From assembly GCA_021780975.1 (NCBI GenBank), contig JAJXXS010000134.1:1-9093 (forward strand): a stretch of DNA of 9,093 nucleotides, given 5' to 3'. The DNA comes from Pseudomonadota bacterium (GTDB taxonomy: Bacteria > Pseudomonadota > Gammaproteobacteria > Burkholderiales > Thiobacillaceae). The notes beneath the pieces are model-generated. The model did no database searches, was not told the DNA's origin, and was given only the letters and a program-made list of their open reading frames with translations. This document shows positions 1 to 6,658 of this stretch, piece after piece. Every line of letters begins with the position of its first letter. Position 1 is the stretch's first letter. The translations under genes and the position numbers were made by a program.

Positions 1-287
1 ACAACCGCGGCCTTTACCGGCTGCGTCATGTCCAGATGCACGCCCTCGGGGGCAAGGAATCCTGGAAAGCCGCGGTGCTGGCCAATGAAGAGTGGAACGG
101 GACCGTCACCCTGATCACTGACGAGCCGCTGCTTGAAGGCAGCCGCTACGAGCTATGGCAAGGCCACGACCAACCGGTCGACGGCAAGGGGCGCCTGTAC
201 CGCGTGAACCTCAGCCGGCCCGGCCAGCGGCGGAACGATGCCCAGCATCCCGTATTCGTGTCCTATCTCGATTTGGAACATCTCTGA
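1..287 (+). CDS. hypothetical protein, 5' end outside the window
   Basis: The reading frame is open from base 3 to the TGA at 285-287, giving 94 visible residues. It probably begins upstream, since no stop precedes the ATG at 36 and that ATG has no clear ribosome binding site. The visible part is soluble-looking and mixed in charge, with three Trp (two near WKAAV and EEWNG, one in YELWQGHD) and the C-terminus YLDLEHL. There is no signal peptide, membrane segment or cysteine motif in view. Third codon positions are rich in G/C as in the neighbours, which supports real coding. I do not recognise the family and assign no function. It converges on the transporter gene with a 54-bp gap holding only a weak short hairpin (CGGA/TCCG around 312-324). 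Confidence 0.7.
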   Translation, partial: NRGLYRLRHVQMHALGGKESWKAAVLANEEWNGTVTLITDEPLLEGSRYELWQGHDQPVDGKGRLYRVNLSRPGQRRNDAQHPVFVSYLDLEHL

Positions 288-341
288 GGCGCGGATCCAG
301 GCCAGCCGCGGATATTTCCGGGCAGTTCAACTCCGCCGCCT

Positions 342-1391
342 TCAGTGGCCATGCCGGTGGTGCGCATCCGGGAAGTGCGGGTGCGTGTGGATGAGAGGCT
401 CGTGCCGGTGCCAATGGCTATGCCTGGTGCCGGGCGTCACCGGATGGTCATGCGCGTGCAGGTGGTGCTCGTCGTGCACATGCTCATGACCGTGCTCCAA
501 GGCTTCATGCGCATGGCTGTGTTCATGGCGCTCAGTTAGGTGCAGCCATGTGCCCAGCGCCATCAAGCCGCCGGCCAGCAGCAGCGGCATGGTGATGGGC
601 TCCCCCGTCAGGACGGCAAACAAGGCTCCGAAGAACGGCGCGACCGAAAAGTAGGCGCCGGTGCGCGCCGTCCCGAGGTGCCGCAGGCCCACCACAAACA
701 GCGCCAGGCTCACACCGTAGGCGAACAAGCCAACCGTCATGGCCGCGGCCGCGTTTGGCCATGCCGGCAGCGGCGCGCCCAGCGAGCAGGCCAGGGGCAG
801 ATTGACGATGCCTGATACCAGGCCTTTCACGGAGGCGATCCAGGTGGCGTCGGCAAGCGACACCCTGCGGGTCAGGTTGTTGTCGACGCCCCAGGCGAAA
901 CACGCGCCAAGGAGGGCCAACATCGGCCACGGCGCGGAAATTCGCGCCCCGGAGGGCAGGCCCAGGACCACCGCACCGGCGACGATGGCAAGCATGCCCA
1001 GTACGATGCGCCGATCGAAGTTCTCCCTGAAGGCAAACCATGCCAGCAGCGCCGTGAACAGGCTTTCCGTGTTCAGCAGGAGGGAGGCTCCAGAGGCCGG
1101 CATACCCGTCAACCCGAACATCAACAGCACCGGGCCGATGATCCCGCCCGATAGAATGGCCCCGGCGAACCAGGGCACCTCGTTGCGGGGCAGCCGAACC
1201 GCAGGGGCATGGCTCAACCCGCGATAAATCGCCAGGCCGATCCCTGAACCGAGGTAGAGCAGCCCGGCAAGCATCCACGGGTCGACGGCGCCGAGCAGCA
1301 ACTTGGCCAGCGGTGTTCCCGCCCCGAACAAAAGGGCAGCCCCGAGTGAAGCCGATATGCCGGTCTGCCGGAGAGCCTGTTTCCAGTTCAT
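342..1391 (-). CDS. EamA/DMT-family transporter with histidine-rich C-terminal tail
   Basis: Predicted inner-membrane permease of the drug/metabolite transporter superfamily, 349 residues. About ten hydrophobic segments can be read (roughly 14-33, 36-58, 72-94, 99-121, 128-148, 153-175, 181-204, 214-236, 246-265, 269-286), arranged as two EamA repeats; the second ends in the family-like stretch GAYFSVAPFFGALFAVLTGE. Residues 289-349 form a hydrophilic tail with 24 His in 61 residues, including HEHSHAHE, DEHHLHAHDH and a final HTHPHFPDAHHRHGH. Such tails usually bind Ni, Co, Zn or Cu, so metal export or metal-sensed activity is possible, but the EamA core does not reveal the substrate. The ATG at 1391 is fixed by an in-frame stop a few codons upstream; no strong Shine-Dalgarno sequence is visible. 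It is separated by 159 bp from the carbonic anhydrase gene on the same strand. Confidence 0.9.
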   Translation of the reverse strand: MNWKQALRQTGISASLGAALLFGAGTPLAKLLLGAVDPWMLAGLLYLGSGIGLAIYRGLSHAPAVRLPRNEVPWFAGAILSGGIIGPVLLMFGLTGMPASGASLLLNTESLFTALLAWFAFRENFDRRIVLGMLAIVAGAVVLGLPSGARISAPWPMLALLGACFAWGVDNNLTRRVSLADATWIASVKGLVSGIVNLPLACSLGAPLPAWPNAAAAMTVGLFAYGVSLALFVVGLRHLGTARTGAYFSVAPFFGALFAVLTGEPITMPLLLAGGLMALGTWLHLTERHEHSHAHEALEHGHEHVHDEHHLHAHDHPVTPGTRHSHWHRHEPLIHTHPHFPDAHHRHGH

Positions 1392-1406
1392 CGCTTGGTA
1401 TCACGG

Positions 1407-1445
1407 GCTGCAACGCCCACAGCATAAGCGCTGATCGGTTGCAGC
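1407..1445. repeat. 8-bp inverted repeat upstream of the transporter gene
   Basis: GCTGCAAC at 1407-1414 is the exact reverse complement of GTTGCAGC at 1438-1445, with a 23-bp spacer. It begins 16 bp upstream of the transporter start codon, where an operator could lie. No metal-regulator consensus is recognised in it, and an 8-bp match at this distance can occur by chance. The rest of the 1392-1550 gap holds no gene that I can support. Confidence 0.3.
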
Positions 1446-1550
1446 TTGTGCGAGCCGAGTTGGATCAGTAGAGCAAATCGCATGGCATAAATGACCGCGC
1501 CGCCCGGCAGCGTCCATGGGCCGGCCCGACGACGATCCGCGACGAAGCCT

Positions 1551-2111
1551 TCAGAACTCGTTGCGGATGCGCTTGTAGCCGCGCACCAGTTCCAGGTTGG
1601 CCTGGGTGACGCTTTCGGAGAAGTCGGCCGCGTCGGGCGTGACCCGTTCGATCTTGGCGAGCTCGGCGTCGGAGTGGATGTTGCTGGTGGACGGGATGTA
1701 GAAGCCCGCCGGCACGGCGCAGCCTTCCACCACGGAATTGTGGCGGATCACCGACCCATCGCCCACGCTGCAGTTGAACAGCACGGAATTGAAGCCGATG
1801 AACACCCCGTTGCCGACGCGGCAGGGGCCGTGCACGATGGAACGGTGCGCGATGGAGGTGGATTCGCCGATCACCACGCCGCCGCCGGCCTTGCAGTGGA
1901 TCACCACGCCGTCCTGGATGTTGGAATTGGCGCCGATGACGATGGGCTCCATGTCGCCGCCGGCGTCCACCTCGTCGGCGCGGATCACCGCGTAGGGGCC
2001 GATGAAGACGTTCTCGCCGACCACGATCTTGCCGCACAGGATGGCGGTGGGATCGACGAAGGCGGATTCGGCCACTACGGGAACGTGGCCGGAAGGGTTT
2101 TTACGGATCAT
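1551..2111 (-). CDS. gamma-class carbonic anhydrase family protein (left-handed beta-helix)
   Basis: Predicted zinc-dependent CO2 hydratase or relative of the gamma carbonic anhydrase/hexapeptide-repeat family, 186 residues, cytoplasmic (no signal peptide). The three metal ligands typical of Methanosarcina Cam are in place: H72 (GVVIH), H89 and H94 (IAHRSIVHGP). R44 and D46 (IRADE) and Q66-D67 (SNIQDGVVIH) also match the active-site pattern. Hexapeptide repeats run from about residue 13 to 140, followed by a helical C-terminus ending GYKRIRNEF. The acidic loop is altered: about six residues (VDAGGD) seem inserted after ADE, and the residues after H72 (CKAGGG) lack the glutamate used as proton shuttle in Cam, so catalytic rate is uncertain. 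The ATG at 2111 was chosen because homology starts there (MIRKNPSGHVP) and GGGCAAGG precedes it; the frame stays open far upstream without family similarity. An acyltransferase-like role, as in PaaY/CaiE relatives, is the main alternative. Confidence 0.88.
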   Translation of the reverse strand: MIRKNPSGHVPVVAESAFVDPTAILCGKIVVGENVFIGPYAVIRADEVDAGGDMEPIVIGANSNIQDGVVIHCKAGGGVVIGESTSIAHRSIVHGPCRVGNGVFIGFNSVLFNCSVGDGSVIRHNSVVEGCAVPAGFYIPSTSNIHSDAELAKIERVTPDAADFSESVTQANLELVRGYKRIRNEF

Positions 2112-2143
2112 GCCCTTGCCCAATTCAAAGTTGCACAGGCCGA

Positions 2144-2149
2144 ATTGTA
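2144..2149 (-). promoter_or_regulatory. possible -10 element for the carbonic anhydrase gene
   Basis: On the minus strand TACAAT matches five of six bases of the sigma-70 -10 consensus, about 33 bp before the ATG at 2111. At 17-bp spacing the -35 position reads TTTTCG, a poor match. The 89-bp gap between the YdcH-like gene and the carbonic anhydrase leaves room for a separate promoter, but this is only a reading of hexamers. Confidence 0.3.
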
Positions 2150-2200
2150 CGGGCTGCCCCCCGCGCCGAAAACTTCCGCCCGCGCGGTGGACGGTTCGCC

Positions 2201-2407
2201 TCAGGCGGAGATGTCGGGCACCAGTTGTGCGCGCAGTTGCTCGATATGGTCCTTGAGCGCGAGCTTTTCCTTCTTCATGCGCTTGAGCACCAGTTCGTCG
2301 CGGAAGCCGGTGACGAGCAGGTGCGCCAGCACCATGTCGAGATCGCGGTGGCGGGTCTCCAGGGTGGCGATGCGCACGCGGAGCGCGGTTTCTTCTATCG
2401 GCTGCAT
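2201..2407 (-). CDS. YdcH/DUF465-family small protein
   Basis: Small cytoplasmic protein of 68 residues with heptad-like helical content, matching the YdcH (DUF465) pattern: a first helix with LETRHRDLD and a second charged helix with LKRMKKEKLALKDHIEQL. The family is common in Proteobacteria and of unknown function; a coiled-coil hairpin is expected. The ATG at 2407 (MQPIEETALRV) gives a usual length. A second in-frame ATG at 2440 (MLGLVSS) would add 11 residues; neither has a convincing ribosome binding site. It lies 128 bp from the divergent rhodanese gene and 89 bp ahead of the carbonic anhydrase gene, with which it may be co-transcribed. Confidence 0.8.
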   Translation of the reverse strand: MQPIEETALRVRIATLETRHRDLDMVLAHLLVTGFRDELVLKRMKKEKLALKDHIEQLRAQLVPDISA

Positions 2408-2534
2408 GGGGTCGGGGATGGATGAGACTAGCCCAAGCATAGCCCATGCGCCGCCCTTTGCGCGCGCCCCAGCCTTGGGCCGAGGCCGCGGTGGCGCTAG
2501 AATTGCGCCCCTGCGCAACAGCCGAAGCGAACGC

Positions 2535-2861
2535 ATGGAATCCAGCCTAGATCCCGCCGCCTTTCACGCCATCCAGCACCAGGCCCTGGTGCTGGACGTG
2601 CGCCGCAAGGCCGATTACGACGCCAGCGCCGAGACCGTTCCCGACGCCTTCTGGAAGGATCCGGAGCAGATCCAGCGCTGGATCGGCGCCCTGCCGAAGA
2701 CGCACGAGGTGGTGGTGTATTGCGTGCGCGGCGGCGCCCTGTCGCAGGACATCGCCGCGCGCCTGCAGGCGGAGGGCATCAAGGCGCGCTTCCTCGCCGG
2801 CGGGCTGGAGGGCTACAAGGCGGCGGGCGGCAGGATCGCAGCCAAGCGCGCCGCTAGCTAA
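2535..2861 (+). CDS. single-domain rhodanese-like sulfurtransferase
   Basis: Small cytoplasmic rhodanese-fold protein of 108 residues. The LVLDVRRKADYD motif (18-29) is the usual first conserved block. C63 is the active-site cysteine, in the loop C63-V-R-G-G-A68 after the beta strand EVVVY. RFLAGGLEGYKAAGG near the C-terminus is the usual last block. Persulfide transfer from a sulfur donor is the expected chemistry; donor and acceptor cannot be told from sequence. The ATG at 2535 has only a weak purine stretch upstream (GAAGCGA). Its TAA overlaps the TAG of the convergent reductase gene by two bases (the two genes share 2858-2861), so the genes meet tail to tail with no spacer. Confidence 0.9.
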   Translation: MESSLDPAAFHAIQHQALVLDVRRKADYDASAETVPDAFWKDPEQIQRWIGALPKTHEVVVYCVRGGALSQDIAARLQAEGIKARFLAGGLEGYKAAGGRIAAKRAAS

Positions 2862-4732
2862 CCGCAGCTGCCCGCAAGGCCGCAGGCCGGCGCGCTGCCG
2901 GGCTCGGGCACTTCGCATTCCGAGCAGGCTGGGTCGGCATCGCGACCGCCCAGGGCGGCGCTCAGCACCTGGCCGACCACGGCGTTGGGACGGTAGGTGC
3001 TGAGCCCTTTCAGCCCCGCTTTCCAGGCTGCGGCATAGAGGCCGCGGAAATCCTCGTAGGGATAGTCGGCGGCGACGTTCACCGTCTTCGAGATGCTCGA
3101 ATCGATGTAGGGCCCCACCGCCGCCACCATGGCGAGATGATCGGCAGCCGAGATGTCCAGGGCACTCGCGAAGGCCGCCGGCAACGGCGCCGCGGTTCCG
3201 GCCAGATAGCGGAACAGGCGGTAGGCGTGGTCCTCCACGGCGTAGTCCTGCCAGCTGCCGTCGGCGCCGCGCTTGCGGCGCCGGTATTGCCAGGCATAGG
3301 GGGGCTCGATGCCGTTGGAGGCGTTGTCGGCAAAGGCCAGCGAAATGGAACCCGTGGGAGCGATGGACAGCAAGTGGGAGTTGCGCAGGCCGTCGCGCAG
3401 GATGGCCTCCTGCAAGTCGGGCGGCAGGCGGCTGGCGAAGTTGCCGGACGCGCAATAGGCCGCGGCATCGAAGAGCGGGAAAGGCCCGCGCTCGCGCGCC
3501 AGCGCGACCGACGCCCAGTAGGCCGCATCGCGCAATTCGTGCGCCACGCGCGCGGCGAATTCGCGCGCGGCGGCGCTGTCGTAGCGCAGCCCCAGCATGA
3601 TGAGGGCATCCCCCAGGCCGGTGAAGCCCAGGCCGATGCGGCGCTTGGCATGCGCCTCGCGCTGCTGCGGCAACGGCCAGGCGCTGGCGTCCAGCACGTT
3701 GTCGAGCAGACGCACCGCCGCCGGCACCAGTTCGCGCAGGGCGGCGTAGTCGAAAGCCGCCGCGCCGTAGGGGTCGCGCACCAGCCGCGTCAGGTCGATG
3801 GAGCCCAGGCAGCAGCAGCCATAGTCGGGCAGCGGCTGCTCGGCGCAGGGATTGGTGGCCGCGATGGTTTCGCAATAGCGCAGGTTGTTGTCGCGGTTGA
3901 TGCGGTCGAGGAACAGCACGCCGGGCTCGGCGTGATCGTAGGTGGCGGCCATGATGGCGTCCCACAGCGTGCGCGCACGCACGCTGCGGTACACCCACAA
4001 GCCGTCGCCGCGCCGGTAGGCACCCATCGCCTTCTGCGCCGGGCCTGGCTCGGCGCGGTGCACCAGTTCGACCAGAGCATCGCTTGCCAGCGCCTGCATG
4101 AAGGCATCGCTGACGCCGACGGAAAAATTGAAGTTGGCGTAGCCGCCGCCATCCTTGGCGTGAATGAAGTCCTCGATGTCGGGATGGTCGCAGCGCAGCA
4201 CCGCCATCTGGGCGCCGCGCCGGTTGCCGGCCGCCTCCACCGTCTCGCACGAGGCATCGAACACGCGCATGTAGGAAAGCGGCCCGCTCGCCAGCGCCTG
4301 GATGCCGCGCACCCAGGCGCCGCGCGGGCGGATGGGGGAAAAGTCGTAGCCCACGCCGCCGCCGCGGCGCATGGTTTCCGCCGCTTCCTTGAGGGCTGCA
4401 TAGATGCCGGGCCGGCCGCCCTCCTCCTGCGAAATGGAATCGCCCACCGGCTGCACGAAGCAGTTGATGAGGGTGGCTTCGCGCTCGGTGCCGGCCGTGG
4501 CGGCTATGCGCCCGGCGGGAATGAATCCCGCCGCCATGGCGGCGCAGAAGCGCTCCTCCCAAGGGCCCCGCGCCGCAGGCGCCTCCACCGCGGCGAGGGC
4601 GCGCGCCACGCGGCGCTGCACTTGCGTAGGGGTGGTTTCGCCGCGCCAGGCATATTTTTCCCGCAGCACGGCCAGGGAAATGTCCTGCACGGGCAGGTCC
4701 GGCGCGGCGGCAGGGGAAATGGCGGAGGGCAT
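2858..4732 (-). CDS. nrdJ: adenosylcobalamin-dependent (class II) ribonucleotide reductase
   Basis: Reduces ribonucleotides to deoxyribonucleotides using a thiyl radical made from adenosylcobalamin; oxygen-independent, cytoplasmic, 624 residues. Visible landmarks are C91 in LINCFVQPVGDS (first redox cysteine), N294-P-C296-A-E298 (radical cysteine C296 and catalytic N/E), C307 in YGCCCLGSIDLT (redox partner of C91), APTGSIS at 458-464 in the phosphate-binding region, and FTGLGDALIMLG at 370-381. There is no ATP-cone domain at the N-terminus, so overall activity control through a cone is not expected. Three cysteines in a row (306-308) occupy the CNLG-type site. The C-terminal tail has C603, C606, C617 and C623, likely a swinging dithiol for re-reduction. 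The ATG at 4732 lacks a Shine-Dalgarno sequence and has TATACT only six bases upstream; a GTG at 4690 is a less likely start. It is divergent from purEK. Confidence 0.95.
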   Translation of the reverse strand: MPSAISPAAAPDLPVQDISLAVLREKYAWRGETTPTQVQRRVARALAAVEAPAARGPWEERFCAAMAAGFIPAGRIAATAGTEREATLINCFVQPVGDSISQEEGGRPGIYAALKEAAETMRRGGGVGYDFSPIRPRGAWVRGIQALASGPLSYMRVFDASCETVEAAGNRRGAQMAVLRCDHPDIEDFIHAKDGGGYANFNFSVGVSDAFMQALASDALVELVHRAEPGPAQKAMGAYRRGDGLWVYRSVRARTLWDAIMAATYDHAEPGVLFLDRINRDNNLRYCETIAATNPCAEQPLPDYGCCCLGSIDLTRLVRDPYGAAAFDYAALRELVPAAVRLLDNVLDASAWPLPQQREAHAKRRIGLGFTGLGDALIMLGLRYDSAAAREFAARVAHELRDAAYWASVALARERGPFPLFDAAAYCASGNFASRLPPDLQEAILRDGLRNSHLLSIAPTGSISLAFADNASNGIEPPYAWQYRRRKRGADGSWQDYAVEDHAYRLFRYLAGTAAPLPAAFASALDISAADHLAMVAAVGPYIDSSISKTVNVAADYPYEDFRGLYAAAWKAGLKGLSTYRPNAVVGQVLSAALGGRDADPACSECEVPEPGSAPACGLAGSCG

Positions 4733-4738
4733 GGGCCC

Positions 4739-4744
4739 AGTATA
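4739..4744 (-). promoter_or_regulatory. possible -10 element for nrdJ, implying a very short leader
   Basis: On the minus strand TATACT (five of six consensus bases) ends six bases before the nrdJ ATG. If used, transcription would start at or next to the start codon, giving a leaderless message, which agrees with the missing Shine-Dalgarno sequence. No good -35 hexamer is seen 16-18 bp upstream. Confidence 0.3.
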
Positions 4745-4784
4745 GCCACCCCGCCGCGGCGGTATCCTTGCCGAAATATCCGGC

Positions 4785-4808
4785 TAAAATCCGCCTTTTG
4801 CCGGAAAG
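4785..4808 (+). promoter_or_regulatory. possible -10 element and ribosome binding site for purEK
   Basis: TAAAAT at 4785-4790 matches five of six -10 bases and would give a start near 4797. GGAAAG at 4803-4808 is a good Shine-Dalgarno match six bases before the purE ATG. The -35 region at standard spacing (GTATCC) is weak. CCGGC (4780-4784) and GCCGG (4800-4804) flank the -10 as a 5-bp inverted repeat. No PurR-type operator is recognised. Confidence 0.4.
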
Positions 4809-4814
4809 CCAGCC

Positions 4815-5306
4815 ATGCCCCATCCCCTGATCGGTCTCGTCATGGGCTCCCAGAGCGATTGGGAGGTGATGCAGCACGCCGCACTCCAGCTCAAGCATCT
4901 GGGCATCCCCTACGAAGCACGCGTGGTATCGGCGCACCGCACGCCCGACCTGCTCTACCGCTACGCCGAGGAAGCGGAGGCGCGCGGCCTCAAGGCCATC
5001 ATCGCCGGCGCCGGCGGCGCGGCCCACCTGCCGGGCATGCTGGCGGCCAAGACCCTGGTGCCCGTCCTGGGCGTGCCGGTGCCCTCCAAATACCTCAAGG
5101 GCATGGACTCGCTGCTTTCCATCGTACAGATGCCCAAGGGCATCCCGGTCGCCACCTTCGCCGTGGGCGAAGCGGGTGCCGCCAATGCCGCCCTCTTCGC
5201 CGCCGCGCTGATCGCCCGCTACGACGGCGGCCTGGCCGAGCAACTGGAGGAATTCCGCCGCGGCCAGACCGCCGCAGTGCTCAACATGAGCCTGCCCGAT
5301 GTCTGA
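4815..5306 (+). CDS. purE: N5-carboxyaminoimidazole ribonucleotide mutase (PurE class I)
   Basis: Converts N5-CAIR to 4-carboxy-AIR in de novo purine synthesis; a cytoplasmic homo-octamer in known members. The 163 residues are the usual bacterial length. Conserved sites are G11-S12-Q-S-D15 (substrate phosphate/ribose), S39-A-H41-R-T-P with the catalytic histidine H41, AGAGGAAHLPG at 64-74, and GVPVPS followed by the DSLLSIVQMP region. The start at 4815 has the Shine-Dalgarno GGAAAG. The gene overlaps purK by 8 bp (ATG of purK inside the last codons), so the two are one operon and probably translationally coupled; PurK supplies the unstable N5-CAIR directly to this enzyme. Confidence 0.97.
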   Translation: MPHPLIGLVMGSQSDWEVMQHAALQLKHLGIPYEARVVSAHRTPDLLYRYAEEAEARGLKAIIAGAGGAAHLPGMLAAKTLVPVLGVPVPSKYLKGMDSLLSIVQMPKGIPVATFAVGEAGAANAALFAAALIARYDGGLAEQLEEFRRGQTAAVLNMSLPDV

Positions 5307-6429
5307 ACCCCTGCTGCCCGGCGCCACGCTGGGCATCCTCGGCGGCGGCCAGCTGGGGCGCATGTTCACCATCGCCGCCCGCACCATGGGTTACCGCGTC
5401 ATCGTGCTGGACCCGGATTCCTTGAGCCCGGCCGGGCAGATGGCCGACCTGCACCTGCAGGCCGACTACCTCGACCACGGCGCGCTGCGCCAACTGGGCG
5501 AGGCCTGCGCCGCGGTCACCACCGAATTCGAGAATGTCCCGGCGGACAGTCTCATCGAGCTTGCCCAGCATTGCCGCGTCTCCCCCGGCGCCGAGGCCGT
5601 CGCCATCGTGCAGGACCGCAGCCGCGAAAAGACCTGGCTGGCGCAGCAGGGCTTTCCCACCGCCCCCTTCGCCCTGGTGAATGACGGCGCCGACATCCCG
5701 GCCGCCTGCGCCAGGACCGGCCTGCCCGCGCTGCTCAAGGTGGCGCGCCTGGGCTACGACGGCAAGGGCCAGATACGGGTCGACAGCGTCGCGGCGGCAC
5801 AGGCCGCCTACGCCGAACTGGGCGGCCAGCCCTGCGTGCTGGAAGGCTGGGTCGCCCTGGAGCGCGAAGTCTCCGTGGTGCTGGGGCGCGATGACGCCGG
5901 CCGCTGCGCCCTGTTTCCGGTGGCCGAGAACCGCCACGCCAACGGCATCCTCGACGTCTCCATCGTGCCCGCACGCATCGAGGCGCGCGTCGCCGAGGCC
6001 GCGTGCGCCATGGCGCGCGCGGTGGCGGACCAGCTCGGCTACGTGGGCGTGATGGCGGTGGAATTCTTCATCACGCAAGCGGGCGATCTGCTGGTGAACG
6101 AAATCGCCCCGCGCCCGCACAACTCCGGCCACTACACGCTGGACGCCTGCGTCACCGACCAGTTCGAACAGCAGGTGAGGATGCTGGCCGGTCTGCCGGC
6201 GGGCGACACGCGCCTGCTCTCCCCTGTGGTCATGGTGAACATCCTCGGCGACCGCTGGCACAACGGCGGCCCGCACTGGCAGCGGCTGCTCGGGCACGGC
6301 AACGTCAAGCTGCACCTCTACGGCAAGCAGGCGGCCCGCCCCGGGCGCAAGATGGGCCATTTCAACGTGCTGGCCGCGGAGCCCGCCGCCGCCCTCGCTC
6401 TGGCCGAGGAATTGCGCGGCGCGCTGTAA
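5299..6429 (+). CDS. purK: 5-(carboxyamino)imidazole ribonucleotide synthase (PurK)
   Basis: ATP-grasp enzyme that joins bicarbonate to AIR with ATP hydrolysis to form N5-CAIR, the substrate of PurE; cytoplasmic, 376 residues. The N-terminal pre-ATP-grasp domain has LGILGGGQLGRM (11-22) and the TTEFENVP strand (74-81). The ATP-grasp body shows KVARLGYDGKGQ (147-158), LEGWVALEREVSVV (181-194), VAENRHANGILD (208-219) and the metal-binding VNEIAPRPHNSGH (266-278) with E268. The C-terminal domain includes KMGHFNVLA near the end, as in other PurK proteins. Complete and without obvious lesions. Its stop lies 13 bp from the stop of a convergent gene remnant, inside a strong hairpin. Confidence 0.97.
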   Translation: MSEPLLPGATLGILGGGQLGRMFTIAARTMGYRVIVLDPDSLSPAGQMADLHLQADYLDHGALRQLGEACAAVTTEFENVPADSLIELAQHCRVSPGAEAVAIVQDRSREKTWLAQQGFPTAPFALVNDGADIPAACARTGLPALLKVARLGYDGKGQIRVDSVAAAQAAYAELGGQPCVLEGWVALEREVSVVLGRDDAGRCALFPVAENRHANGILDVSIVPARIEARVAEAACAMARAVADQLGYVGVMAVEFFITQAGDLLVNEIAPRPHNSGHYTLDACVTDQFEQQVRMLAGLPAGDTRLLSPVVMVNILGDRWHNGGPHWQRLLGHGNVKLHLYGKQAARPGRKMGHFNVLAAEPAAALALAEELRGAL

Positions 6430-6443
6430 CGGCAGCGCCGCGC
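6414..6443. terminator. GC-rich hairpin at the convergent purK / remnant gene ends
   Basis: GCGCGGCG (6414-6421) and CTG (6424-6426) pair with CAG (6433-6435) and CGCCGCGC (6436-6443), leaving a two-base bulge and a six-base loop that contains the purK stop codon. The stem could stop transcription in both directions, but there is no T tract on either side, so intrinsic termination is not certain. Confidence 0.4.
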
Positions 6444-6658
6444 TACAGGCAGGCGCTGGCGGTCAGCCGTATGCCCTCGGCGCAGGAAGTGGCCTCGACC
6501 CCGAAGGCCCGGCGGAACTTGCCCGAATCGAAGACGTAGTCCGACTCGCTCCCGTACAGCGTCTCCTGACGCATGCCCAGCACACGCTCATCGAAACGGA
6601 CCGTCGCGTCCAGGTCGCGCACCGTCAGAACAAAGTGATCCACGCGCTCAACCCGCAT
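6443..6658 (-). pseudogene. chimeric remnant: VOC/glyoxalase N-terminus joined to epimerase-like C-terminus
   Basis: The ORF encodes 71 residues. The first 29 (MRVERVDHFVLTVRDLD up to RVLGM) match the start of vicinal-oxygen-chelate (glyoxalase/bleomycin-resistance) proteins, including the first metal-ligand histidine in VDHFVLTV. A family tyrosine seems replaced by D in RFDERVLGM (usually FYERVLGM). From about residue 31 the sequence no longer fits a VOC protein: LYGSESDYVFDSGKFRRAFG followed by EGIRLTA resembles the C-terminus of NAD-dependent epimerase/dehydratases. Neither half can make a full domain, since a VOC protein needs about 120 residues and an epimerase about 300. The start at 6658 overlaps the end of the DinB-like ORF by 11 bp. 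Most likely a decayed fusion produced by a deletion; a functional micro-protein cannot be excluded. The epimerase match is from memory of the family pattern. Confidence 0.6.

Noticed and set aside
342..530. Periodic CAT/ATG-rich DNA resembling a tandem repeat or CRISPR-like array
   Set aside because: It is simply the coding sequence of the histidine-rich tail (repeated CAC/CAT codons on the minus strand); there are no uniform repeat and spacer units.
2112..2447. Upstream extension of the carbonic anhydrase frame to 298 residues
   Set aside because: The extension overlaps the YdcH-like gene in another frame and is Arg/His-rich without family similarity; the family N-terminus starts at 2111.
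1491..2534. Upstream extension of the rhodanese frame (456 residues in total)
   Set aside because: It reads antisense through the carbonic anhydrase and YdcH genes; rhodanese similarity begins only at the ATG at 2535.
2547..5387. 946-residue open frame on the minus strand
   Set aside because: It runs across nrdJ, the promoter gap and purE in another frame, has low-complexity Ala/Arg/Gly composition and no family motif; a shadow of GC-rich coding.
3137..5425. 762-residue open frame on the plus strand opposite nrdJ
   Set aside because: Shadow frame antisense to nrdJ and out of frame with purE; no recognisable domain.
5281..6360. 359-residue open frame antisense to purK
   Set aside because: The plus-strand frame is a complete PurK with all motifs; the antisense frame is His/Gly/Ala-rich noise.
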